From NCBI RefSeq assembly GCF_900104575.1, contig NZ_LT629731.1:2987805-3051804 (forward strand): a DNA stretch of 64,000 nucleotides. The letters are read 5' to 3'. Shown piece after piece: positions 1 to 8,555 of the stretch. Every line of letters begins with the position of its first letter. The first letter of the stretch is position 1. Origin of the DNA: Bacillus tuaregi (GTDB lineage Bacteria; Bacillota; Bacilli; Bacillales; Cytobacillaceae). The notes below the pieces were generated by a model. It searched no databases, had not been told where the DNA came from, and saw only the letters and a program-made list of their open reading frames with translations. Made by a program: the position numbers and the translations under genes.

Positions 1-371
1 ATTCCTGACGGCGGCTTCGTAAGAAAAGATCCCTTAGGATATGGATTCATGTAGGGATAGCCGTTCTGCTGCGGCTGCTGTAATGACATATAGGCCTCTT
101 CTTTTTCCTGGAGCGGGTTATGAAACACGGTTGATGAATAGGATGGTTGTGACGGCTGCGGCTGAAGATAGCCAGAAGACCCTTGATAAGAAGGAAAATA
201 TGACGGATGTACTTGATAAGGATTCAAGTATGGATAATCAGACGGAGGCTGAGTCCCTTGCATGATTGAGTATGGCTGTTGTCTCATTTCAAGATTTACG
301 AATTTATTGGCTAAGGACGGCATAGAATGATATCCAAAGTAACGACTGTGTCTAAACCTTGGAGCATACAC
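1..371 (-). CDS. yppG: YppG-like protein, 3' end outside window
   Basis: Reading the minus strand from a GTG at 371 gives about 123 codons running off the left edge, so the C-terminus is missing. The protein is rich in Pro, Tyr, Gln and Ser, with short repeated NPY/PQP blocks and an N-P-Y-P-K-G-S-F stretch near the window edge, which is the mark of the YppG family (small spore-associated proteins of unknown function in Bacillus). A strong AGGAGG lies about 10 bases before the GTG; no in-frame ATG is closer. Next to it are yppF and yppE, as in B. subtilis. No function beyond the family name can be read from the sequence. Confidence 0.72.
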   Translation of the reverse strand, partial: MYAPRFRHSRYFGYHSMPSLANKFVNLEMRQQPYSIMQGTQPPSDYPYLNPYQVHPSYFPSYQGSSGYLQPQPSQPSYSSTVFHNPLQEKEEAYMSLQQPQQNGYPYMNPYPKGSFLTKPPSG

Positions 372-522
372 GGGCAGTATCCCTCCTTTATAAGTTCCTA
401 TATTTTTAATTATATGATGGATTCGCCCAGTTGGTGACTGTGTCAATTGGTGTATCTTTCTTTTTCTGATTATGTCAGCTGATGGGGGATTCTGTCGGAA
501 GTCTAAATATTTTAAAAACAAC

Positions 523-539
523 TGACAATTCTTTTGTCA
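523..539. promoter_or_regulatory. Short inverted repeat upstream of yppF, possible operator
   Basis: TGACAA-TTCTT-TTGTCA is a perfect 6-bp inverted repeat ending about 36 bases before the yppF start. Its left arm overlaps a CTGACA that could serve as a -35 box for a weak TAAAAT about 15 bases on. It could be a repressor site or chance; I recognise no regulator. Confidence 0.25.
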
Positions 540-575
540 TGTTAAAATAAAGTAAAAGACGAAGGAGGTATAGGC

Positions 576-779
576 ATGACTATTCACGAACTAAAATTAA
601 AGTTTCTGCAGCTTCGTGATTATTTAACCGATGATGTGAATGTTTTATTGGACTTCACAAAAAAAGAGTATGTGCAAAATAAAATTTCAATCATTGAATA
701 CCGAAACCTTGTTCGCGAACTAGAAAACTTAGGGGCGAAATTTCCCGACATATTCATCGATCATTCCATAATACATTAA
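576..779 (+). CDS. yppF: YppF family small protein
   Basis: A 67-residue soluble, charged protein. The central pattern N-x-L-L-D-F followed by a Y...IS...Y..LVRELE...GA block matches the YppF family of Bacillus, whose function is not known. The start has a near-perfect ribosome site (GAAGGAGGT, about 8 bases before the ATG). It faces away from yppG and converges on yppE, the same local arrangement of small ypp genes as in B. subtilis. No membrane segment, signal peptide or cysteine cluster is present. Confidence 0.8.
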   Translation: MTIHELKLKFLQLRDYLTDDVNVLLDFTKKEYVQNKISIIEYRNLVRELENLGAKFPDIFIDHSIIH

Positions 780-819
780 CAGCCAAACACAGTAGCTGTA
801 GTCCTAGAACATACCGTTC

Positions 820-855
820 AAAAGGAAGTCCCCACATAGAAGACTTCCTTTTTGT
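820..855. terminator. Bidirectional terminator between yppF and yppE
   Basis: Stem AAAAGGAAGTC (820-830) pairs with GACTTCCTTTT (842-852) around an 11-base loop. There are A and T runs on either side, so it can serve the convergent genes yppF (plus) and yppE (minus). Confidence 0.8.
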
Positions 856-862
856 TTTCCAT

Positions 863-1228
863 TTACACATAATCGTCATGTAATTCATTAAGAATGCCCT
901 TAAGGACAAACTCTACAGAGTGCATCATATGATGAAAGCGCGTCATGCTCGTTTGCGGAAAAAAGGCTTGAACAGCAAGTATTTCCAACTGCTGTATGAC
1001 CGAATCAAGCTGTTCAAGATGTAGATTCCGTGGTTGAACAGAAACAATCCAACCTTTAGCAAGCGGATACCAGCTTTCCAGCTCTTCTTTAAGCTTATTC
1101 GCAAATGGCAGCACCTCATGATGAAAATCAGCTGCTTGATTTGACTTCTTCGCTTCCACAAAAATGCCCATAACTTGTTGGCAAAAACCTAACAGTGTCT
1201 CAGTCTTACTGAACAGCCCCTGAGTCAT
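863..1228 (-). CDS. yppE: YppE family protein (DUF1798)
   Basis: About 121 residues, predicted all-helical and soluble, with the size and pattern of the YppE/DUF1798 family (a helical-bundle protein of unknown function). Two ATGs lie two codons apart; the second, at 1228, is preferred because GGGGTG sits 7 bases before it, while the first overlaps the ribosome site. It ends at the shared terminator with yppF. The next gene upstream on the same strand is the small coiled-coil protein at 1311-1559, with its own terminator between them, so the two are probably not one transcript. The role is unknown. Confidence 0.72.
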   Translation of the reverse strand: MTQGLFSKTETLLGFCQQVMGIFVEAKKSNQAADFHHEVLPFANKLKEELESWYPLAKGWIVSVQPRNLHLEQLDSVIQQLEILAVQAFFPQTSMTRFHHMMHSVEFVLKGILNELHDDYV

Positions 1229-1265
1229 CTCCATTCACCCCAAACTTAATTGTATTACCTGTCAA

Positions 1266-1291
1266 ATAAAATAGAGAAGCCATTAGGCTTC
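1266..1291 (-). terminator. Terminator after the 1311-1559 gene
   Basis: On the minus strand GAAGCC-TAAT-GGCTTC (1291 to 1276) is followed by a TCTATTTTATTT tract. It is a short but clear intrinsic terminator. Confidence 0.65.
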
Positions 1292-1310
1292 CCTTACTGA
1301 ATGTATATAT

Positions 1311-1559
1311 TTAATAACTAAGTGTCAACTTTAACGATTTTTTAGGCTGTTCCTTTCGTTCTTTTAAGGAGGTCATGTTCTTTTCCAGCGTTTCCAATTG
1401 CTCGTCACAGAAAGCAATACGTTGTTCCTGTATTCTTTGCCATTCATCCTGTTGTTGTGACATATTGGTCTTGATTGATTTATCCAATTGCTCGAGCTGA
1501 TGATTCATCTCTTCAAACATGTCAATTAGTTCTTCTCTTCCAATAACAGTTGCCTTCAT
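1311..1559 (-). CDS. Small coiled-coil protein in the yppD position
   Basis: 82 residues from the ATG at 1559, which has GGGAGG about 10 bases upstream; the open frame extends further but that stretch has no better start. The protein is hydrophilic, with heptad-like Leu/Ile spacing over most of its length (MFEEMNHQLEQLD, then LETLEKNMTSLKE), so a coiled coil is likely. By position, between sspM and yppE, it corresponds to yppD of B. subtilis. I could not confirm the relation from sequence, so no symbol is given. No catalytic motif or membrane segment is seen. Confidence 0.6.
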   Translation of the reverse strand: MKATVIGREELIDMFEEMNHQLEQLDKSIKTNMSQQQDEWQRIQEQRIAFCDEQLETLEKNMTSLKERKEQPKKSLKLTLSY

Positions 1560-1752
1560 TCTCCATCTGCCTCCCTCTTGAACTTTAGTAATAATACTTA
1601 TTCTCCCTTTCCTTTTATCTTCCTTCCCGCTTGACAAAACTAGTTAGAATTCGGCAAAGGTAGAAGAAATTTTCTTTTTAAGCACTCTGTTCGACAAAAC
1701 AATAAGAATGAAAATATCCCCCTTGAACAAACTAGTAGTGGAGGTGTTTTAA

Positions 1753-1860
1753 ATGGGGCAAAAAGAAAAACAAAATAAAGTCCAACCTAAAAAACTAAAT
1801 GAATCAAAACCTGGCTATGGAGACAAAAAACTTGAAGGTCCTGATCGTCCTTCAACATAA
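1753..1860 (+). CDS. sspM: Acid-soluble spore protein M
   Basis: A 35-residue ORF beginning MGQKEKQ and ending DKKLEGPDRPST-like (GDKKLEGPDRPST). B. subtilis SspM is 34 residues, equally Lys-rich, and ends in nearly the same block, so the match is good despite the size. SspM is a minor small acid-soluble protein made in the forespore under sigma-G. GGAGGTG lies 7 bases before the ATG, and a terminator follows directly, so the gene is monocistronic. Upstream, AGAATG then 17 bases then CAAACTA (ending near 1731) resembles a sigma-G promoter but is only a partial match. Confidence 0.85.
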   Translation: MGQKEKQNKVQPKKLNESKPGYGDKKLEGPDRPST

Positions 1861-1871
1861 GTAAGACAAAA

Positions 1872-1898
1872 AAAGCAAGGACTCGCTCCTTGCTTTTT
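1872..1898 (+). terminator. Terminator of sspM
   Basis: AAAGCAAGGA (1872-1881) pairs with TCCTTGCTTT (1887-1896) over a 5-base loop and is followed by T residues. It also faces the end of yppC on the other strand. Confidence 0.85.
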
Positions 1899-1914
1899 AT
1901 ATTATTGGTATACA

Positions 1915-2901
1915 TCATTCTATTATCTGTTTGAATAGTGCCATTCTTTGTATCTGGCTTTGCTTACGAAAAAACCAATCATTTAATAAAATAGGATGAT
2001 AATGAATTGGATTTTCATACCATGACTTCCTTATTTTTGTCCTCACTGACCAGTCTTCGTGGTCCATTATTCCATGAGTGCCAGGCTCTATAATAGGATA
2101 AACCGCACGCAAAATCGGCGTCTCTCTCGTTTTTCCTTTCATAAAATAAGATTCATAATCATATCTTGAGCCAGTATGAACACTTTTAGATGCAAACTTA
2201 TAAAAGGCAGGATATAGCTGTTCATTGAATAAAATGGAAGCAATTCTTTTGCCAAGATCTATCCGTTTATGAACATTTTTAAACCCATTGACGCTTGCCC
2301 CATAGAGATTCCCTTCACAGGTAGGCAACAGGATTGAACTAAAGTGGAGCAAGTCCTGAAAGAAAAAAGTAAAGGTTCGAAAAACATTACTTTGGACATG
2401 CGGATGGGTGATGACTGGTTTATGAATGACATGCTGTTCATTCACAATGAGTGAAATGAGTAAGCGTTTATAATCTCTATAGCTCCAGAAGTGGTTCCAT
2501 TCTCTTTCCATAAACGCAGAAACTTGGAATTCATTCAATAAATGAAACATGGCACTATCCACTTTCGTCGAATAATGATAGAGCAATAACTGTGGATACG
2601 CATCGCGAAAAATAAGCCAATTTGCTTTTTCATAGGTATAGAAGAGTCTTACCCGAACTTCCTTACTTAAGAGCTGTGGAAGCCAGCTTCCTTCTAAATC
2701 ACACATATTCCAGCCAGCATTACGTGAAACCATCGATGCCAAAAAGGACCAATGTATTTCCGGATGCTGTTTATAAAATTGAAAATAAGCATCTGTGCGG
2801 GAAATATTATCTTTGTTTAAGGCTTTTGTCTCATTTTTAATATTCTGCACTAGAAGCTGTTCATTTGAAAGGATAGGATGTGATGCTGGTTTTAGTATCA
2901 T
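1915..2901 (-). CDS. yppC: DUF2515 family protein YppC
   Basis: 328 residues, matching the length and order of conserved blocks of the YppC/DUF2515 family found in spore-forming Bacilli (Tyr-rich N-terminal third, a LASMVSRNAGWNM block near residue 55, and a conserved G-SRYDYE-like segment in the last third). The function is unknown. It is divergent from recU-ponA. The ATG at 2901 has only a distant GAGGT, and no alternative in-frame start exists close by. No signal peptide; the protein is probably cytosolic. Confidence 0.8.
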   Translation of the reverse strand: MILKPASHPILSNEQLLVQNIKNETKALNKDNISRTDAYFQFYKQHPEIHWSFLASMVSRNAGWNMCDLEGSWLPQLLSKEVRVRLFYTYEKANWLIFRDAYPQLLLYHYSTKVDSAMFHLLNEFQVSAFMEREWNHFWSYRDYKRLLISLIVNEQHVIHKPVITHPHVQSNVFRTFTFFFQDLLHFSSILLPTCEGNLYGASVNGFKNVHKRIDLGKRIASILFNEQLYPAFYKFASKSVHTGSRYDYESYFMKGKTRETPILRAVYPIIEPGTHGIMDHEDWSVRTKIRKSWYENPIHYHPILLNDWFFRKQSQIQRMALFKQIIE

Positions 2902-3059
2902 GATTTAATTTGCAACCTCACGCTTCTATAATCAACAGTAGAAAACTGAATGCTCTCCGTGATTTTTTTACTCCTATCGTTTGTTAAATGATTCTTTTTA
3001 TTCAACATGAATGCGCAGATATTTGATATTATAAGTAATAGCATGTGAGGTGAAATATA

Positions 3060-3671
3060 ATGACTTTCCATTATCCGAATGGTAAGCGCTATGTAGCAGC
3101 AACAGCAGAAACTGCTAAGAGCAAAACTATGGATAAAAAATGGTCCTACGGAAAAAGGGGGATGACATTAGAGGAGGACATTAATGAAACAAATCAATAT
3201 TATTTAGAGCAAGGACTTGCTGTCATTCATAAGAAACCTACACCTGTACAAATTGTTGATGTGAATTACCCAAAGAGAAGTGCAGCGGTAATAAAGGAAG
3301 CTTATTTTAAACAAGCATCAACAACCGACTATAATGGTGTCTATAAAGGTAGATATATAGATTTTGAAGCGAAAGAAACGAAACTTGAGACCTCTTTTCC
3401 GCTAAAGAACTTTCATGAACATCAGATTATACATATGAAACAGGTTATAAAGCATAAAGGAATTTGCTTTGTATTACTGCGTTTCTCGTTGACGGAGGAA
3501 GTTTATTTTCTAGAGGCTCTGCATCTCCTCTCCTTTTGGCAGAGAATGCTGGATGGTGGAAGAAAATCCATTACCAAATTAGAAATCGAAAACCTAGGAT
3601 GCCAGATTCCACTTGGTTTTCAACCAAGAATTGATTATATTAAAGTCATTAATAATCTTTATGATTTATAA
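3060..3671 (+). CDS. recU: Holliday junction resolvase RecU
   Basis: 203 residues, close to the family length of about 200. RecU cuts four-way DNA junctions during recombination and chromosome segregation in Firmicutes. The nuclease core is visible: D90, then D101-x-E103-x-K105 in the YIDFEAKET segment, the metal-binding pattern of this restriction-enzyme-like fold. The N-terminal region (residues 1-40) is basic, as in other RecU proteins, where it acts in junction remodelling. GTGAGGTGA precedes the ATG. The gene is followed 39 bases later by ponA, the standard recU-ponA pairing, so they are almost certainly cotranscribed. Confidence 0.96.
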   Translation: MTFHYPNGKRYVAATAETAKSKTMDKKWSYGKRGMTLEEDINETNQYYLEQGLAVIHKKPTPVQIVDVNYPKRSAAVIKEAYFKQASTTDYNGVYKGRYIDFEAKETKLETSFPLKNFHEHQIIHMKQVIKHKGICFVLLRFSLTEEVYFLEALHLLSFWQRMLDGGRKSITKLEIENLGCQIPLGFQPRIDYIKVINNLYDL

Positions 3672-3710
3672 ATGTACTTATGTTGTTTTTTGAGAAAGGA
3701 AGGAATAGGT

Positions 3711-6353
3711 ATGACTGAGAAATATCAATCGAGGGAGGAGCGTCGAAAACAGCAGGAGGCTGCTAAAAATAAGCATAGTAAGAAGAAAAAGCCAAAAGGA
3801 TCGATTTTCAAACGGGTTTTTCTTATTCTCGTAGCCCTAGGCATTATTGGCATAATTGGCGGAGCAGCTACATTTGCTTTCATGGTTAAAGACGCACCTA
3901 AGCTTGATGCAGATACATTAAAAGCAGCAATACCCTCAGAAATTTATGATACAGAAGGAAAACCCATCACCGAAATTGGGACACAAAAGCTTGAATATGT
4001 AGAGTATGAGGACATTCCCGAATTAGTCAGGGATGCTGTTATCGCAACCGAAGACTCACGATTTTTCAAACACCATGGGGTTGACCCGATTCGTTTAGGC
4101 GGAGCCGTTATTGCAAACTTTACTAACGGCTTTGGTTCCGAGGGTGCCAGTACAATTACACAGCAAGTTGTTAAAAACTACTTTTTAACCGCTGATAAGA
4201 CCCTTTCACGGAAAGCACAGGAAGCATGGTTATCCATCCAACTAGAGCGCAAATATACAAAAGAAGAAATTTTCGAACTATATGTTAATAAAGTATTTAT
4301 GTCTGAAAGAATTACGGGGATTGCCACTGCATCACAGGTTTATTTTGGAAAGCCTTTAAATGAATTAACCCTGCCTGAAGCAGCATTACTGGCTGGAATG
4401 CCGCAAAGTCCTAACAACTATAACCCGTTTAACTATCCGGACAAAGCAGAAAAAAGAAGAAATATTGTCCTTTCATTAATGAACCAGCATGGTTATATTT
4501 CTGAAAGCGAAATGAAGGAAGCACAAGCTGCATCTGTCACCGATTCCCTTGAGGAGGAGCGTGCCCAGCAAGGTGATATTCCATACGATTCCTTTATTGG
4601 ACAAGTGATAAAAGAAATTGAGGAAAAATATCCTGAATTAAATGTATACACCGATGGGCTGAAAATTTATACAACCCTTGATACAAAGGCACAGAACTAT
4701 GTCGATCAAATCATGTATGAAAACGACATTGTTCCCTTCCCTGATGAAAAATTTCAGGCTGGGATTACCCTGTTAGATACAAAAACAGGAGAAATCCGCG
4801 CCCTTGGAGGCAGTAGAAATAAGGACATCGATTTTGGTTTAAATTATGCCACTTCAGTTCCGCGGCAGCCAGGATCGACTATTAAACCGATTCTAGATTA
4901 TGGACCTGCGATTGAATTTTTGAAATGGGGTACTTACGAAACAATTGTCGATGAACCCTATAAGTATTCAACGGGGCAAACCATTAATAACTGGGATCAT
5001 AGTCATATGGGCCCATTATCCATGCGAGAGGCGTTAGCAAGGTCTAGAAATGTTCCTGCTTTAAAAGCCCTACAGGAGGTGGGACTTGAAAGAGCACATG
5101 AGTTTGCTAATAATCTTGGACTGAACCTTGAGGAAATGGTTGAATCAAATGCAATTGGTGGACTCAAAAATGGAGTCACTTCCTTGCAGATGGCGGGAGC
5201 CTATAGCGCCTTCGCAAATAACGGCTATTATACAGAGCCACATTCTGTTAAGGAAATTGAATTCCGCGATGGAACCAAAATCAATATGGCACCAAAATCA
5301 GAAGCGGTGATGAGCGATTACACAGCCTTTATGATTAGCGATATGCTGAAGAGCGTTGTCTCTTCCCCTTATGGCACAGGTCAAAAGGCAAATGTATCTG
5401 GTCTTCCAGTTGCAGGGAAAACAGGAACAACTAACTATTCCACTGATGAAATGAAGAAATTTGGCATCACCGCAAGCGGAGCTGTACCTGATGCATGGTT
5501 TGTCGGCTATACGACAAATTATACCACCGCCGTATGGACCGGTTACGAGGAAAGAAAGAATGCGATACTTCCTGGTAAAGATCAACGAATCGCAATGGAA
5601 ATCTTTAGTAAACTAATGAAGTATGTATCTGAAGACAAAAAAACTGCAGACTTTACCGTTCCAAAATCAGTACAAAAGGTGAGAGTTGAAAAAGGTTCTC
5701 GACCTGCCAAGCTTGCCAGTGAATACACACCTGATAGTCAGGTGATTTATGAATATGCTGTAAAAGGAAATGCACCTAGCACGGTGTCAAATAAATTCAA
5801 AAAACTTACAGGTCCTTCTGATTTATCTGCAGTTTATGACTCAGAAACCAATGAAATCGTCCTCTCTTGGTCTCATGGAGAAGATGAAGATACGCAATAT
5901 CAGGTATCTGTTTCGCTTAATGGCGGTGCCGAACAGGCTTTAAGCACTACGTCTGAAAGTGGATTGCGAATGTCTAATCCTCAGTCTGGCGGAACCTATA
6001 CATTTAAGGTCATTGCCGTGAGAGACGAACAAACAAGCAACCCGGCTACAACCAGTGTCACGATTCCTACTGAAGAACAAGAGAATGATGAGGAAACTGA
6101 CGAAGGTCGTAACGAAAATAATAACGAAGAAAATCCAGGCAACAATCCTGGAAATCCAAACAATAACAACGGTAATCCAGGTGGAAATAATGGAAATGGA
6201 AGGCCTGGCAACAACAATGGATCCGGTAATGGGAATAATCAAACCAATCCTGGACATACACAGCCAGATGATGATGTGGAGGATGTTGATTCCTCCAACG
6301 AGCAGCCGCAAACTGGAGCCCAGGACCATAATTCCACCACTCCGCAACAATAA
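3711..6353 (+). CDS. ponA: Bifunctional class A penicillin-binding protein PBP1
   Basis: 880 residues from the ATG at 3711, which has GAAAGGAAGG upstream; an in-frame ATG at 3672 lacks a ribosome site. Order: basic cytoplasmic tail (1-34), one membrane anchor (about 35-57), glycosyltransferase domain with catalytic E114 in EDSRFFKHHG and GASTITQQ at 145-152, transpeptidase domain with the active serine at S389 (STIK) and KTGTT at 570-574, a fibronectin-III-like domain (about 690-780), then a low-complexity tail rich in Asn, Gly and Pro. It polymerises and cross-links peptidoglycan outside the membrane. Family members vary most in this tail. Confidence 0.96.
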   Translation: MTEKYQSREERRKQQEAAKNKHSKKKKPKGSIFKRVFLILVALGIIGIIGGAATFAFMVKDAPKLDADTLKAAIPSEIYDTEGKPITEIGTQKLEYVEYEDIPELVRDAVIATEDSRFFKHHGVDPIRLGGAVIANFTNGFGSEGASTITQQVVKNYFLTADKTLSRKAQEAWLSIQLERKYTKEEIFELYVNKVFMSERITGIATASQVYFGKPLNELTLPEAALLAGMPQSPNNYNPFNYPDKAEKRRNIVLSLMNQHGYISESEMKEAQAASVTDSLEEERAQQGDIPYDSFIGQVIKEIEEKYPELNVYTDGLKIYTTLDTKAQNYVDQIMYENDIVPFPDEKFQAGITLLDTKTGEIRALGGSRNKDIDFGLNYATSVPRQPGSTIKPILDYGPAIEFLKWGTYETIVDEPYKYSTGQTINNWDHSHMGPLSMREALARSRNVPALKALQEVGLERAHEFANNLGLNLEEMVESNAIGGLKNGVTSLQMAGAYSAFANNGYYTEPHSVKEIEFRDGTKINMAPKSEAVMSDYTAFMISDMLKSVVSSPYGTGQKANVSGLPVAGKTGTTNYSTDEMKKFGITASGAVPDAWFVGYTTNYTTAVWTGYEERKNAILPGKDQRIAMEIFSKLMKYVSEDKKTADFTVPKSVQKVRVEKGSRPAKLASEYTPDSQVIYEYAVKGNAPSTVSNKFKKLTGPSDLSAVYDSETNEIVLSWSHGEDEDTQYQVSVSLNGGAEQALSTTSESGLRMSNPQSGGTYTFKVIAVRDEQTSNPATTSVTIPTEEQENDEETDEGRNENNNEENPGNNPGNPNNNNGNPGGNNGNGRPGNNNGSGNGNNQTNPGHTQPDDDVEDVDSSNEQPQTGAQDHNSTTPQQ

Positions 6354-6371
6354 ATAAGGTGAAAAGATAAT

Positions 6372-6416
6372 AAAAAAGCGTCGAAAAGCTGATCATTAGC
6401 TTTTCGACGCTTTTTT
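6372..6416. terminator. Bidirectional terminator of ponA and ypoC, overlapping the ypoC end
   Basis: An inverted repeat of 19 bp (6372-6390 with 6398-6416) with core GCGTCGAAAAGCT. A and T runs flank it in both directions. The ypoC stop codon (6396-6398) lies in the loop, so the right arm encodes the last residues of YpoC (KKASKS). Confidence 0.9.
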
Positions 6417-6911
6417 TGCCTTCATGACGGTTTGCTGTTTTACGTAGCTTTTTTCCTGTTCTGAAAAAAGCTCTGCTAATTGAATATAGGAGTGGTACTT
6501 GGTTGGATTGGCCAGGATATATTCAAGCCTTTCTTCCCAATTCACCGGTTTACGAACAAGCTTAACAGCTTTGTCTAGCTTCCAAACGACTGGTGATTGA
6601 TTACACCAGTATAGTATCTCTAGAAACAGGCCCATCCCTTTTTTCATCTGTTCTAAGATATTGTTTACATCACGATGCGAAAACTTTTCATGCAGGTCCG
6701 CTTTGATTATTGTCCAACTCTCAAACACTTCTGGTATCGTTCTTTCCATCCTATTCCAAGGTTTAAGCGTGTCAATACTATTAATAAAAGCAGCGTCATA
6801 AAGCAGCGGAATATGTACCTGAAATTCCTGCGTATATGTTTCCTGCCAGACTGACTCTTTTTCCAGTAAAAACGCTGTCCACTCAACAGGAAAGACTATT
6901 TGATTACTCAT
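6396..6911 (-). CDS. ypoC: YpoC family protein
   Basis: 171 residues, soluble, Trp-rich, with a WEERLEYILANP block near residue 125 typical of the YpoC family. Its function is unknown; it is found in Bacilli downstream of nth. Its start overlaps the stop of nth by 4 bases (ATGA), so translation is coupled and the gene belongs to the dnaD-nth-ypoC transcript. The C-terminus is Lys-rich and encoded by the terminator stem. No known catalytic motif is visible; the link to DNA repair is only by gene context. Confidence 0.82.
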   Translation of the reverse strand: MSNQIVFPVEWTAFLLEKESVWQETYTQEFQVHIPLLYDAAFINSIDTLKPWNRMERTIPEVFESWTIIKADLHEKFSHRDVNNILEQMKKGMGLFLEILYWCNQSPVVWKLDKAVKLVRKPVNWEERLEYILANPTKYHSYIQLAELFSEQEKSYVKQQTVMKAKKASKS

Positions 6912-7567
6912 GACACTTTATCTTTTCCCTTCATTCGTTTCTTTCCTTCACGACACAGCTCCAATAACGGACAGGACGGGCATTGCGGATTCTGCGCTTT
7001 GCAATGGTATCGTCCAAAAAAAATCATCCGGTGATGCGTCACAGACCATTCCTCCTGAGGCACCTTTTTCATTAACGTTTTTTCTACCTCAAGGACCGAA
7101 TCTTTATATCGACAAAAACCAAGCCGTTTACTTACCCGCTCAACATGTGTATCAACGGCAATGGCAGGAACACCAAAGGCTACAGACACCACTACATTGG
7201 CTGTTTTTCTACCAACACCGGGAAGGTTTGTTAATTCATCACGATTTCTCGGAACTTCCCCTTGGTACTCTTCAAGTAGCATTTTACAAAGCTTTTGGAT
7301 ATTTTTTGCCTTATTTCGGTATAGACCAATAGAACGAATATCCTGCTCCAGCTCTTCAAGGGGTACATTTATATAATCCTCAGGGGCTTGATACTTTTCA
7401 AACAACCCTTTTGTTACCTTATTGACCAGTACATCTGTACACTGTGCAGACAAAGCGACAGCAATCACTAATTCAAATGGATTAGAATGATTCAATTCAC
7501 AATGTGCATCAGGAAACATTTCTCCCATTTTGTCTAAACAAAATCTAATCTGACTCTTATTTAACAT
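6908..7567 (-). CDS. nth: Endonuclease III (DNA glycosylase/AP lyase)
   Basis: 219 residues. It removes oxidised pyrimidines and nicks the abasic site. The helix-hairpin-helix is LPGVGRKTANVV (115-126) with catalytic K121; the second catalytic residue is D139 in AVDTHVERV. The C-terminal 4Fe-4S ligands are C189, C196, C199 and C205, with the standard C-x6-C-x2-C-x5-C spacing. A basic tail follows the cluster. AAGGGA lies 8 bases before the ATG. It sits between dnaD and ypoC, as in B. subtilis. Confidence 0.97.
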   Translation of the reverse strand: MLNKSQIRFCLDKMGEMFPDAHCELNHSNPFELVIAVALSAQCTDVLVNKVTKGLFEKYQAPEDYINVPLEELEQDIRSIGLYRNKAKNIQKLCKMLLEEYQGEVPRNRDELTNLPGVGRKTANVVVSVAFGVPAIAVDTHVERVSKRLGFCRYKDSVLEVEKTLMKKVPQEEWSVTHHRMIFFGRYHCKAQNPQCPSCPLLELCREGKKRMKGKDKVS

Positions 7568-7601
7568 TATTTTATCCCTTCTATTTTTTCACAATTCCCT
7601 A

Positions 7602-8303
7602 TTAATGTTCAAGCCAATTATAAAATGGGAGTGATCCATTCGTTTTTGTAGGCTCCTTAGGTTTATTTATTTTCTGATACTGCCTGAATTTCTGACCATA
7701 GCTCTTTGCCTGCTCGATGGTTTTAATTCCATTTTTCTTCCATTCAAAAAGAATCCGATCTATATAGCGAAAGTTCAGCTTACCTGATATTACCGCTTCC
7801 CTTAAGGCAGCTTTAATAATGACCGTATCATGATGGTCATCATCCAGCCACATCGCTAGAGTCTCACATTCAAACGGAGACAATGGTCTGCCAAATTCCT
7901 GTTCAAAGCATGAATAGAGATTTGTTTCCTCCTGTTGGGTAACCATCGTCTCTGCCTGCTTTTCTTGTAATAAAAAGTAATCAACACATTTTTCCCATAA
8001 AGGATCGAGCGAATATCTTTCGAATCTTATTCCATCACTTGTAAAACCATCCTTTATTTCAATAAATCCCTTTTGAATTAGTTTTCGCAAAATATCGGAA
8101 CATTCTGAAACACCAATCGTCATGGAGGATGAGATTTCAGCAGGAGTAGGAAATTCATTTCCTTTTTCGACAAATGAAATCAGTTGTAATAATAGGACAA
8201 GCTCATGTTCATTTAAGTTCATTGCTTTATATTGGGTTAAAAGGACATTCGGAATCGTAACCTGACCTTCCTTAAGCCAATTTAATAAGTTCGCTTTACT
8301 CAT
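7602..8303 (-). CDS. dnaD: DNA replication initiation/restart protein DnaD
   Basis: 233 residues with the two-part build of DnaD: an N-terminal winged-helix oligomerisation domain (about 1-110) and a C-terminal DnaB/DnaD domain (about 130-215) containing the FEWKKNGIKTIEQAK-like YxxxIL-W motif that binds DNA. DnaD works with DnaB and DnaI to load the replicative helicase at oriC and at stalled forks in Firmicutes. GGGAGGTG precedes the ATG. The 34-base gap to nth suggests one transcript dnaD-nth-ypoC. Confidence 0.95.
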   Translation of the reverse strand: MSKANLLNWLKEGQVTIPNVLLTQYKAMNLNEHELVLLLQLISFVEKGNEFPTPAEISSSMTIGVSECSDILRKLIQKGFIEIKDGFTSDGIRFERYSLDPLWEKCVDYFLLQEKQAETMVTQQEETNLYSCFEQEFGRPLSPFECETLAMWLDDDHHDTVIIKAALREAVISGKLNFRYIDRILFEWKKNGIKTIEQAKSYGQKFRQYQKINKPKEPTKTNGSLPFYNWLEH

Positions 8304-8390
8304 ATTTAAGACACCTCCCTATTAGTATAACATGAAGTATTTTCGTAAGTAAGGTGAATGAAAGGCAGTCTTGCCAAATTAAGTGAGTAT

Positions 8391-8478
8391 CAAATTCGCC
8401 CGTCGAATTTGCGTCCGGATTACCTGAGCTCGCTCGATAAACTACCTTTAAAAAATCCGTGACATCCGCCGGAGGCTT
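8391..8478 (+). repeat. Dispersed repeat, copy A (between dnaD and asnS)
   Basis: This 88-base element starts with the inverted repeat CAAATTCG-N5-CGAATTTG followed by CGTC and GGATT, continues through a variable stretch containing TCGATAA, and ends with GACATCCGCCGGAGGCTT. The same modules in the same order occur on the other strand at 43549-43616. No open reading frame with a ribosome site uses it. It looks like a small non-coding dispersed repeat. Confidence 0.7.
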
Positions 8479-8503
8479 CTGCTGAATGTAGTATAAACAA
8501 ACC

Positions 8504-8534
8504 AAAAAATCCGCCATGCAATGTGCGGATTTTT
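8504..8534 (-). terminator. Terminator of asnS
   Basis: AAAAATCCGC and GCGGATTTTT form a 10-bp stem (8505-8514 with 8525-8534). On the minus strand it lies 22 bases after the asnS stop and ends in a T run. Confidence 0.85.
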
Positions 8535-8555
8535 CGACTTATGATTGTTCTTATT

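Noticed and set aside
5940-6396. Several long open frames antisense or out of frame to the ponA tail
   Set aside because: They arise from the repetitive Asn/Gly codons of PonA; no ribosome sites or recognisable domains.
8296-8517. Minus-strand open frame of 73 codons between dnaD and asnS
   Set aside because: It is made largely of the dispersed repeat and the asnS terminator, has no ribosome site, and its product has no family features.
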